NCBI RefSeq assembly: GCF_021233055.1
Contig: NZ_CP089538.1
Location: forward strand, 415,501 to 479,500
DNA length: 64,000 nucleotides
Reading direction: 5' to 3'
Source of the DNA: Spirosoma oryzicola
GTDB lineage: Bacteria; Bacteroidota; Bacteroidia; Cytophagales; Spirosomataceae
Both the position numbers and the translations under genes were made by a program. The notes beneath the pieces are model-generated. The model saw nothing but the letters and a program-made list of their open reading frames with translations. It was not told where the DNA came from and did not search any database. Position 1 is the first letter of the stretch. Every line of letters starts with the position of its first letter. Shown here piece by piece: positions 52,301-58,987 of the stretch.

Positions 52301-52869
52301 AATACATCTTCTCGCTGACCGACGAGCGCAAACAGAAAACGGTTCCGCTGCAAGGAACGCTGGCGTTGAATGAGCATAAGCCGGAGGAAGCGCGAGGGCA
52401 ATACACGTTGGTAGCTTCGTACACCGACAACGGCGGGAAAGTGGTTGGACCGCTTACGGGTACCGACATCGTCACGTTGCGCAATGCGAAAGTAAAAACG
52501 CTCAACGCTGATGCTTACGTTGGGTTTCCGCGCTGGGGCAGTCGGCTGGGTGCCGGAAGTCACAAAGCGTATATTTTGATGAAAGACATCGATCTGACGA
52601 ATATCAAGTCGCTCACGTACGATTACTCATCAGTCAGCAAAGATGGCGAAATCGAAGTACGGCTCGATTCTTACGCTGCGCCCGTCGTCAGCCGAACAGC
52701 CTACAAAGCAACCGGCGACTGGAAAAAGAACAGCGAAGTAACGGGTACTTTTGATAAGCCCGTGACCGGTAAGCACGATGTTTACATTGTTGTGGTCAAG
52801 CGAGATAAGCCGAACAACGACATTATTCAGTTGAACAGCATTCAGTTCAACGAGCAGAATAATCAATAA
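49303..52869 (+). CDS. Multidomain lipoprotein: ThuA, sugar dehydrogenase, PKD, cytochrome c, CBM6-like
   Basis: The ATG at 49303 gives 1188 residues with a lipoprotein signal (ISLYAC, Cys27). Domains in order are: ThuA-like glutamine-amidotransferase-fold domain (about 68-290, RVLVFSKTKGWKHTS and GIHAAADTEYDWPWY); GSDH-type glucose/sorbosone dehydrogenase propeller (about 305-735); PKD domain (about 780-855, GRGTDLDDEDQLTYQW); class I cytochrome c with CKACH heme site at residues 934-938 and a PVQDAQEMVKYIFSL helix; and a C-terminal carbohydrate-binding beta-sandwich (about 1010-1188). The GSDH domain would oxidise a sugar, probably with PQQ, and pass electrons to the fused heme. An earlier ATG at 49204 precedes the signal and is rejected. 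The sugar is unknown. The last domain resembles CBM6. Confidence 0.88.
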   Translation: MSFLSTSGKHWLHLLGAAGVSISLYACLSTQKVTNQTGANSVSATDASVTPTSAVPEPGRATLGRATPGRVLVFSKTKGWKHTSIPFGIAAIQKLGRENNFLVDTTKNANYFNDDSLKKYQAVVFLSTTGNILNQIQQAAFERYIQAGGGYMGIHAAADTEYDWPWYNKLVGGYFASHPSNSNVRKATVDVTDKNHPSTAHLPDHWERTDEWYNYRSFYTDLTVLANLDENTYDGGTNGSNHPIAWYHEFDGGRAFYTGGGHEDASFSEPLFVQHVLGGLKWAMGDGKALNYSKSYAVVMPEENRFVKTVLVNDLNEPMELAVANDGRVFFTERSGNLSVYNSRTNEHKIMHKFAVTTKQGFGVQGVTVDPNFATNHYLYVYYSPDTDKDPTYHLSRFVVNANNTLDLASEKVILKVPGEFEASAHHGGSLAWDKDGNLFLSTGDNTNPFPSNGYAPIDERPDHLTLDAQRSAANTNDLRGKVLRIHPQADGTYTIPDGNLFPKGTAQTLPEIYTMGLRNPYRIAVNPKTSVLYWGEIGPDAGKDSTIGPRGYDEFNQAKKPGNYGWPLFIGNSQPYPDLNFATNEAGPKFDPKAPVNSSPNNTGMKNLPPTNSAMIWYPYAASKEFPELGLGGRSAMAGEFYTYDKNSSSKTKFPEYYDGALFIFDWMRNWVVAARFDKDENYVRNEPFMAAGGDFRRPIDLAFGKDGIMYMLEYGSVYGADNDDARLVKIEYNTGNRPPIAKAGVVDSVAVAQRNARSYLTSDGRNAPAIREAIGQAPLRVKFSGRGTDLDDEDQLTYQWLFDGKTVGATQPNATYTYSQPGVYKAIFKVSDQTGQVGMDTIVVKVGNASPEVAITTPGNKSFYWENKPFAYAVKVTDKEDKKIDPKKIKVVYAYSAQPGGAPTAGPQQGHQDLAAIGNGSLGKTLVANSDCKACHTIDKPSVGPTFLAVATRYKGQTGSVERLAKKIIEGGGGNWSKDHLMSAHPQIPVQDAQEMVKYIFSLTDERKQKTVPLQGTLALNEHKPEEARGQYTLVASYTDNGGKVVGPLTGTDIVTLRNAKVKTLNADAYVGFPRWGSRLGAGSHKAYILMKDIDLTNIKSLTYDYSSVSKDGEIEVRLDSYAAPVVSRTAYKATGDWKKNSEVTGTFDKPVTGKHDVYIVVVKRDKPNNDIIQLNSIQFNEQNNQ

Positions 52870-52892
52870 TTATTCTGTATGGTATTACTCGT

Positions 52893-52991
52893 GTGGTGTC
52901 GATTTCTCAAAATAGTATTGTCCGAAATGTTGGATTTGCTGTAATCTGATGTCCTTCTGCGGTGGTGTCGGTTTCTCAAAACCGACACCAC
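52893..52991 (+). repeat. Dispersed palindromic repeat, copy B
   Basis: A 99-base element begins GTGGTGTCGATTTCTCAAAA, has the conserved core AGTATTGTCCGAAATGTT, then TAATCTGATGTCCTTCTGC, and ends with a hairpin GGTGGTGTCGGTTTCTCAAA/ACCGACACCAC. It lies between the convergent ThuA-fusion and comM genes, probably serving as a terminator here, and is the shortest of the three copies. Confidence 0.8.
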
Positions 52992-52998
52992 TGTTGTT

Positions 52999-54540
52999 TT
53001 ATCCCGCCCAACTCTCCCGGTCCAGGCTCCGGTACTGAATCGCTTCGGCGAGGTGCTCGATGCGGATTTCTTCGCTGGCGGCCAGGTCGGCAATTGTGCG
53101 CGACACTTTCAGAATGCGGTCATACGCGCGGGCCGACAAGCCGAGCCGTTCCATCGCCGTTCGAAGCAAAGCCCGCCCAGCATCGCTGATGACGCAGATT
53201 TCCTTCACCATTTGCGAAGGCATCATGGCATTGGAATAAATGCCCGGCTGATCATTGAACCGCTCCGTTTGTATATCGCGGGCTTTGATTACCCGCTCCC
53301 GAATCACTTCACTGGATTCAGCAGGACGGTTCGCCGTCATTTGATCGAACGAAACGGGTGTTACTTCAACGTGCAAATCGATCCGGTCGAGGAGAGGGCC
53401 ACTGATTTTAGCCAGGTATTTCTGCACCACACCCGGTCCGCATACACATTCTTTGTCAGGGTGATTGTAGTAGCCGCAAGGGCAGGGGTTCATACTGGCA
53501 ATAAGCATGAAACTAGCCGGAAACTCTACCGCCCACTTGGCCCGTGAGATGCTTACTTTTCGATCTTCCAGCGGCTGCCGCATGACTTCCAGCGCCGAGC
53601 GTTTGAACTCTGGCAACTCATCCAGAAACAAAACGCCGTTGTGGGCCAGCGAGATTTCACCCGGCTGCGGAAAACTACCACCACCAACCAGAGCCGCGTC
53701 GGAAATCGAGTGGTGTGGGGCGCGGTAGGGGCGGGTCGCAATGAGCGTGGCGCGGCTGCCGAGCTTACCCGCTACGGAGTGAATTTTGGTTGTTTCGAGC
53801 GCTTCCTGCAACGTAAGTGGGGGTAGGATGGTAGGCAAGCGCTTTGCCAGCATCGTTTTACCCGCACCCGGCGGACCAATCATGATGGCGTTGTGCCCAC
53901 CGGCCGCAGCAATCTCCAATGCCCGTTTAATGTTTTCCTGGCCCTGTACGTGTGAGAAATCAACTTCATACGCGTTGATCTGACTCATAAACAAATCGCG
54001 CGTGTCGCTGACCAACGGCTCGATCTCTTTCTTACCTTCGAAGTAATCAACCGCTTCCTGTATGGTTGTCACACCAATAACGTCCAGATTGTTGACGATA
54101 GCCGCTTCCTGGGCGTTTTCGACGGGAAGAATAAATCCTTTGTAACCCTGTTTTCGGGCTTCAATCGCAATGGGCAATACGCCTTTGATGGGCCTGAGTT
54201 TTCCGTCAAGCGCCAGTTCGCCCATAATCACGTAGTCTTCCAGATTGCGTTTAGTCGTAATCTGTTCGGATGCCTGGAGGATACAAAGCGCAATCGGCAG
54301 ATCGTACGCGGAACCTTCCTTGCGGATATCGGCGGGGGCCAAGTTAACCACGACTTTCTGCCGGGGCATTCGGTAACCGAAAAATTTCAGAGATGCTTCC
54401 ACCCGGTGTTCACTTTCCTTAACGGCACTATCGGGCAAACCGACGAGATGAAAATGCAAACCCTGCGCAACGACCACTTCGATCGTAATCAAACTGGCAT
54501 TGACGCCATACACAGCCGCGCCGAAGGTTTTAGCTAGCAT
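52999..54540 (-). CDS. YifB/ComM-family Mg-chelatase-like AAA+ ATPase
   Basis: The ATG at 54540 gives 513 residues; in-frame codons farther upstream would add a non-conserved leader. The N-terminal ChlI-like domain (about 1-170, MLAKTFGAAVYGVNASLITIEV) is a Lon-protease-type fold. The AAA+ ATPase follows with Walker A GPPGAGKTMLAKR (about 214-226), Walker B NGVLFLDELPEF and an arginine finger region, then a zinc-like insertion (CPCGYYNHPDKECVC), then a C-terminal lid. ComM of Vibrio/Haemophilus is a DNA helicase that promotes branch migration in natural transformation. The gene is bracketed by two repeat copies. Confidence 0.92.
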   Translation of the reverse strand: MLAKTFGAAVYGVNASLITIEVVVAQGLHFHLVGLPDSAVKESEHRVEASLKFFGYRMPRQKVVVNLAPADIRKEGSAYDLPIALCILQASEQITTKRNLEDYVIMGELALDGKLRPIKGVLPIAIEARKQGYKGFILPVENAQEAAIVNNLDVIGVTTIQEAVDYFEGKKEIEPLVSDTRDLFMSQINAYEVDFSHVQGQENIKRALEIAAAGGHNAIMIGPPGAGKTMLAKRLPTILPPLTLQEALETTKIHSVAGKLGSRATLIATRPYRAPHHSISDAALVGGGSFPQPGEISLAHNGVLFLDELPEFKRSALEVMRQPLEDRKVSISRAKWAVEFPASFMLIASMNPCPCGYYNHPDKECVCGPGVVQKYLAKISGPLLDRIDLHVEVTPVSFDQMTANRPAESSEVIRERVIKARDIQTERFNDQPGIYSNAMMPSQMVKEICVISDAGRALLRTAMERLGLSARAYDRILKVSRTIADLAASEEIRIEHLAEAIQYRSLDRESWAG

Positions 54541-54617
54541 AGAAGAAAGAAGTAAACAAATTAAATAAATAGGTTTCAAATCTACATTGCTGTCGGTCAA
54601 TAACAAAGTAGATTTCG

Positions 54618-54815
54618 GTGTCAGTATGCTCGTGGTGCCAGATTCTCAAATCATTATTGTCCGAAATGTTAGCTTTGCCTCAATCCGATGTCCTTCTAGG
54701 GTGGTATCGGTTTTGAGAAACCGACACGAATTGCTGACGCCAAGGGTCGGTTTTGAGAACCGCGCGGGCGGCCCCGCCGACTCCACCCGCCCGACACCAC
54801 CAATCATACTGACAC
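54618..54815 (+). repeat. Dispersed palindromic repeat, copy C, with outer inverted repeat
   Basis: This 198-base element starts GTGTCAGTATG (54618-54628) and ends with the exact reverse complement CATACTGACAC (54805-54815). Inside are the core ATTATTGTCCGAAATGTT, CAATCCGATGTCCTTCTAG, hairpin GGTGGTATCGGTTTTGAGAA/ACCGACAC, the linker GAATTGCTGACGCCAAGG and a GC-rich segment GAACCGCGCGGGCGGCCCC that also occurs in copy A. It ends with CCGACACCACC. It occupies nearly the whole gap between comM and rsmH. Confidence 0.8.
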
Positions 54816-54822
54816 TCAGAAG

Positions 54823-55740
54823 TTAATCAACCAATGGTTTCTCGGCAATACGAAGCTTGGCACTACGGGCGCGGGGATTCCGGGCAATTTCGTCGGGTGT
54901 CGCTTCGATGGGTTTGCGGGTAACGGATTGGAGTGGTTTCAGGTCGTTGCCAAACAAATCTTTCTCGACCTCGCCCTGAAATTTACCCTTGTTGATAAAG
55001 TTCTTGACCAGTCGGTCTTCCAGCGAATGATACGACATCACCACAAGACGCCCGCCCGGCTTTAGTACCTCCGGCACCTGCTCCAGAAATTCTTCCAGGG
55101 CCTGTAATTCTTCGTTCACTTCGATGCGAAGCGCCTGAAAAACCTGGGCAAAATATTTATTTTCTTTACCGCGTGGCGCGTATCGTTGCAAGGCGGCTTT
55201 CAGATCGTTGACCGTTTTAAGCGGCCGGTTTGAGCGGGCCGACACGATGGCGCTGGCAGCGGTTCGGGCGTTAGTGATTTCGCCGTACATACCCAAAATT
55301 CGGTGCAAATCCGCTTCCGAATAGTCATTAATCACCTGCCGGGCTGTGCGGTCGGCCTGTTGGTTCATGCGCATGTCGAGGTCAGCGTCAAAGCGGGTCG
55401 AGAAGCCGCGCTCTGGTGTATCGATCTGGTGCGATGAGATACCTAGATCGGCCAGAATACCGTCTACCTGATTCGCTTTATACAAACGCAGGTAGCGTTT
55501 CATGTTGCGGAAATTAGCGGCAACGAATGTCAATCGCGGGTCATTGATGGCCTGGGCATTGGCGCGGGCATCGGCATCCTGATCAAAACCGAACAAGCGT
55601 CCGCCTTCCAGTTGATGAAGGATTTCGCGGCTGTGCCCGCCCCCGCCAAACGTAATATCGACGTAGGTGCCGCCGGGTTGTAAATTCAAACCGTCGATGC
55701 AGGCTTGTAATAAAACAGGTTCGTGGTATGTAGTTGGCAT
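54823..55740 (-). CDS. rsmH: 16S rRNA (cytosine(1402)-N(4))-methyltransferase
   Basis: The ATG at 55740 gives 305 residues opening with PTTYHEPVLLQACIDGL, the family N-terminus. The SAM site GGTYVDITFGGGGHSREIL (about 20-38), GFDQDADA, a GILADLGISSHQID motif and the C-terminal PKGRLVVMSYHSLEDRLVK-like region (here GGRLVVMSYHSLEDRLVKNF) are diagnostic. It adds the N4-methyl group on C1402 of 16S rRNA. In many bacteria rsmH lies between mraZ and ftsL in the cell-division cluster; here it lies between comM and an unrelated gene. An upstream in-frame start at 55776 would overlap that gene. Confidence 0.95.
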   Translation of the reverse strand: MPTTYHEPVLLQACIDGLNLQPGGTYVDITFGGGGHSREILHQLEGGRLFGFDQDADARANAQAINDPRLTFVAANFRNMKRYLRLYKANQVDGILADLGISSHQIDTPERGFSTRFDADLDMRMNQQADRTARQVINDYSEADLHRILGMYGEITNARTAASAIVSARSNRPLKTVNDLKAALQRYAPRGKENKYFAQVFQALRIEVNEELQALEEFLEQVPEVLKPGGRLVVMSYHSLEDRLVKNFINKGKFQGEVEKDLFGNDLKPLQSVTRKPIEATPDEIARNPRARSAKLRIAEKPLVD

Positions 55741-55772
55741 AATTGTTTGATGAACTATATTCATTCCGATCA

Positions 55773-56873
55773 TCATTGAGGTACTCGTTTTCTGGTTAAT
55801 GACGAGAGCGGCAATGTAGCTCGAAGCATAAGAGCTGGACGAATATGACTATTGGAGCCATCTTCTTTAAAACCAAAAAGTAAACCCGAAAAGATGGGGT
55901 ATCGTGTCTCAATAGATATCATTTTTCGATAGCTCAAACCAATACTGGTATCTAAGAAACCAAAACCAGTCGAAAACCCAGTATATAACTTACCTTGAAT
56001 AGCATGTTGTCCAAAGTACTTCCCGGCATAGAACCCAAGCTGAAGTGTCGTTTCGACTCCTACTGAGGAATTCCGGCTAGACCGCCCAAGATCAAGACAT
56101 AGGAATGTATTATTGAGTCTCCTGGGAAGCAGAACCTGACACATTAATCCATAACCTATTACAGTTCTCTGATCGGTAGGCCACAACGAAGCAAATGTGC
56201 CAAGTAAGAAAGTTGCCGTTCCTAATTTTTTCTGCTCTGAGTATATCTTAGAATCTATCTTACAAAACGAAAGGTATTCCTTAAGAAGTTGAAGTATACT
56301 TTTCTCTGAGTAAGTAGTATTGTCTATTTTCAGGGTAGGACATTCCTGAAGTAAGGTTCGTAATTGCCTTCTGTATTCATGATCCGTTATATCAAACCTA
56401 CCCTCTCGCCGATACACCTGGACATGAATATCATTCAATAAGGTCAGCGTGTCGTTTTTACTAATAACAAAACGTACTGATGCATCCTGATCGAAAAATC
56501 GATAAAGTTTTACGGATTCACTATCGAGTAATAACTCAGCCAGGCAATAAGTTGAATCTATATGATCGATGATATTTCCTCCAATCGATACAGGAGATGT
56601 TGCGTAATAAGGAACTTTTAAATACAAGCTCTCGTACGTGGGACCGCCTTGGATAAAGAGTTTTCGCATACTTCTTAATGAAAAGGAGGTCATCGATCCC
56701 ACCGTGTCTTCTCCAAATTCTATATTTTTAGGACTTCTGTCCCAATCGTAGAATTTAACAAATCCAGTAATTGTTTTCTCGTTGTCATCTATCAGCGTGG
56801 CTGACCGGACTTGATATTGTGCTAATAAAGAAATTGGTAGTAATAGTATGAGGAAAGTAAAAAGTGACCGCAT
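55773..56873 (-). CDS. AT-rich exported protein of unknown function
   Basis: This protein of about 366 residues from the ATG at 56873 has a signal peptide (MRSLFTFLILLLPISLLAQ). A preceding in-frame TTG is ignored. The mature part has beta-strand-rich segments (VSVGVETTLQLGFYAGKYFGQHA, GFLDTSIGLSYRKMI), suggesting an outer-membrane beta-barrel or a lipid-associated sheet, with charged helices between. I recognise no domain. GC content is clearly lower than in the flanking rsmH and TlpA-like genes. It lies 32 bases before the rsmH start on the same strand, so read-through is possible. It could be a recent acquisition or a rapidly evolving lineage-specific gene. Confidence 0.7.
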   Translation of the reverse strand: MRSLFTFLILLLPISLLAQYQVRSATLIDDNEKTITGFVKFYDWDRSPKNIEFGEDTVGSMTSFSLRSMRKLFIQGGPTYESLYLKVPYYATSPVSIGGNIIDHIDSTYCLAELLLDSESVKLYRFFDQDASVRFVISKNDTLTLLNDIHVQVYRREGRFDITDHEYRRQLRTLLQECPTLKIDNTTYSEKSILQLLKEYLSFCKIDSKIYSEQKKLGTATFLLGTFASLWPTDQRTVIGYGLMCQVLLPRRLNNTFLCLDLGRSSRNSSVGVETTLQLGFYAGKYFGQHAIQGKLYTGFSTGFGFLDTSIGLSYRKMISIETRYPIFSGLLFGFKEDGSNSHIRPALMLRATLPLSSLTRKRVPQ

Positions 56874-56986
56874 GAACAATAGTGAAGGTGGGTGGAGTTA
56901 ATTTGTTTATTTACTTACGCATTACAAACTTCAAATTACAGGCGTCTATTCGTAAGCTATTTACAGTACATTAACGAGTGATTTTT

Positions 56987-58240
56987 ATGAAAAGAGTGAT
57001 TATTTATAGCATCTATTTATTAGCGACCACAGCCTGCTCCGGCCAGTCTTCTTCGTCAACGGTGAAGCCCGGAACGTACCGCGCTGTTCTGAAAACCAAA
57101 GGTGGCGACTTACCGTTCGGATTGGACATTCAGCCAACAGCGGGTTCTTCTAAAACGTACACAGTCTTTGCGCTCAACGGTAACGAACGGCTGCCGATGG
57201 ACCCCGCTACCGTTCAGGGTGACTCCATTCGTATACCGATGGCGTTGTTTGAGTCGGAATTGATTGCAAAGATAGAGGATAATACGCTCCGTGGCGTCTG
57301 GCGTCGGCGTCGGACTGCGCAACAGTATCAGACATTACCGTTTGAAGCGCAGCACGGCCAGAATTACCGGTTTGTCAAAGAAGCCAAAGGAACAGCTGCG
57401 AATCTGGCTGGTAAATGGGCGACCGACTTTGGCAGCAAAACTGGAAAGGTGGATACCGTAAACGCCGTGGGGGTGTTTAATCAGAAAGGTAATCAGGTAA
57501 CGGGAACCTTCCTGACACCGACGGGAGACTATCGCTACCTCGATGGCAACGTTGTGGGTGATAGTCTGTTTTTATCCTGCTTCGATGGATCACATTTGTT
57601 TCTGTTCAAAGCTAAACATGATCCGGCCACGAAAACGCTCACGGGTGGTTTCTGGGCGGGGGTTTCTGGGTACGAGTCGTGGGTAGCTCGGTTTGATCCC
57701 AAAGCCGAATTGCCTGATCCCGCCAAGCTGACTTTCCTGAAACCCGGTTCGAAAACACTAAATGTATCGTTTCCAGAACCAAACGGCAAGGTCGTTTCGC
57801 TGGCTGATCCGCGCTTTAAAAACAAAGTGACGATTGTGCAGATTCTAGGCTCCTGGTGCCCAAACTGCATGGACGAAACCAATTTCCTGAGTCCCTGGTA
57901 CAAGCGCAACAAACAGCGGGGCGTCGAGGTGCTGGGTCTCGCGTTTGAACGGTCGCCTGAAATGACCGAATCGGGTCCAAAAATCGAACGGATGAAGCAG
58001 CGGTTCAAGATCGATTATCCGGTTGTATTGGCAGGCACCAACGATAAGGCGCAGGCCTCGAAAGCATTGCCTGATCTGAATGCTGTAGTCGCTTTCCCTA
58101 CAACCATTATCATCGATAAAAAAGGGCAGGTGCGCTCTATTCATACCGGCTTCTCCGGCCCCGGAACTGGTAAATACTACGATCAATACGTAGACGAATT
58201 CAACCGGCTAATCGACAAGCTGCTGGCAGAGAAGATTTAA
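56987..58240 (+). CDS. TlpA-like thioredoxin-fold lipoprotein
   Basis: This protein of about 417 residues starts at the ATG at 56987 (a GTG lies three codons before). A lipoprotein signal ends in TTACSG (Cys near residue 17). The N-terminal half (about 25-240) is a beta-rich domain of the type seen before TlpA domains in Bacteroidota. The C-terminal AlkC/TlpA-type thioredoxin domain (about 262-415) has Trp290-Cys291-Pro-Asn-Cys294 and a cis-Pro in AFPTTIIID. It probably reduces or isomerises disulfides in the periplasm, or supports cytochrome c maturation. It stands alone, divergent from the AT-rich gene. Confidence 0.9.
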   Translation: MKRVIIYSIYLLATTACSGQSSSSTVKPGTYRAVLKTKGGDLPFGLDIQPTAGSSKTYTVFALNGNERLPMDPATVQGDSIRIPMALFESELIAKIEDNTLRGVWRRRRTAQQYQTLPFEAQHGQNYRFVKEAKGTAANLAGKWATDFGSKTGKVDTVNAVGVFNQKGNQVTGTFLTPTGDYRYLDGNVVGDSLFLSCFDGSHLFLFKAKHDPATKTLTGGFWAGVSGYESWVARFDPKAELPDPAKLTFLKPGSKTLNVSFPEPNGKVVSLADPRFKNKVTIVQILGSWCPNCMDETNFLSPWYKRNKQRGVEVLGLAFERSPEMTESGPKIERMKQRFKIDYPVVLAGTNDKAQASKALPDLNAVVAFPTTIIIDKKGQVRSIHTGFSGPGTGKYYDQYVDEFNRLIDKLLAEKI

Positions 58241-58440
58241 ACGGTCTGGTGTCTTGGCGGGACTTATAGAATCTGATCAATCATGGTTCTGTCGTATTCA
58301 TCCGTTACCGACAAAGCCAACCTAGAATCAATGTAATCGGTCAAATCATATAAATCCCGGTTGAAACTATTATGCATGCATACTGTTTTCAGAAAAAATA
58401 GTAGATTTACATCCATAAATTGGACAGTACGACACCTGCT

Positions 58441-58911
58441 ATGAAGAAAGAGAAAACAGTAGATTTTCACATCAAATGGGCCTGGCATGCCATTTCGCGG
58501 ATGTACAACGCCCACGCAGGCCGCTTCGACATCACGATGGCGATTGGCTACGTGCTGCTCAACATCGACCTCGATAACGGTACGCCCGCTACCAAAATTG
58601 GTCCGTTGCTGGGAATGGAGCCGCGATCGCTGGTGCGGATGCTGAAAAGTCTCGAAGAGCGGGGACTGATTCGCCGGGAGGTAGACGGAAACGACAAACG
58701 GTTTGTGCGCATCTACCTGACCGAAGAAGGTAAAGAGAAACGGGAGATGGCTCGTGAAGGCGTTATTCAGTTCAATAACATGATTCGCGAACGAATTCCG
58801 CTCGACAAACTGGTCGTTTTCTTCGATGTGATCAAAGAAATCAATCGGATGGTCGAAGATGAAAATGCGAAAATCAAAACCGGCGAACCCGAAGAATTAC
58901 CCTTAGATTAA
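58441..58911 (+). CDS. MarR-family transcriptional regulator
   Basis: The ATG at 58441 gives 156 residues with the MarR winged-helix fold (about 30-115): LLNIDLDNGTPATKIGPLLGMEPRSLVRMLKSLEERGLIRREVDGNDKRF-type region including the wing, and dimerisation helices at both ends. It is 76 bases upstream of a fatty-acid oxidation gene, so it may control beta-oxidation in response to acyl-CoA or fatty acids. A hairpin lies between the two. The upstream in-frame TTG is not used. Confidence 0.9.
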   Translation: MKKEKTVDFHIKWAWHAISRMYNAHAGRFDITMAIGYVLLNIDLDNGTPATKIGPLLGMEPRSLVRMLKSLEERGLIRREVDGNDKRFVRIYLTEEGKEKREMAREGVIQFNNMIRERIPLDKLVVFFDVIKEINRMVEDENAKIKTGEPEELPLD

Positions 58912-58925
58912 CCATAAAGCCAGGA

Positions 58926-58968
58926 ACACCGATAAAGTCTACGAATCAACGGGTAGCTTTATCGGTGT
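58926..58968 (+). terminator. Hairpin between marR-type gene and fatty-acid oxidation gene
   Basis: ACACCGATAAAG (58926-58937) and CTTTATCGGTGT (58957-58968) form a perfect 12-base stem, extended by an inner CTAC/GTAG pair. CTCTTTTACC follows, so a terminator or attenuator is likely. It ends 19 bases before the next ATG. Confidence 0.65.
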
Positions 58969-58987
58969 CTCTTTTACCACAAACCCC

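Noticed and set aside
54587..54826. 79-codon plus-strand frame across copy C
   Set aside because: It is a product of the repeat and its inverted arms; there is no start context or domain.
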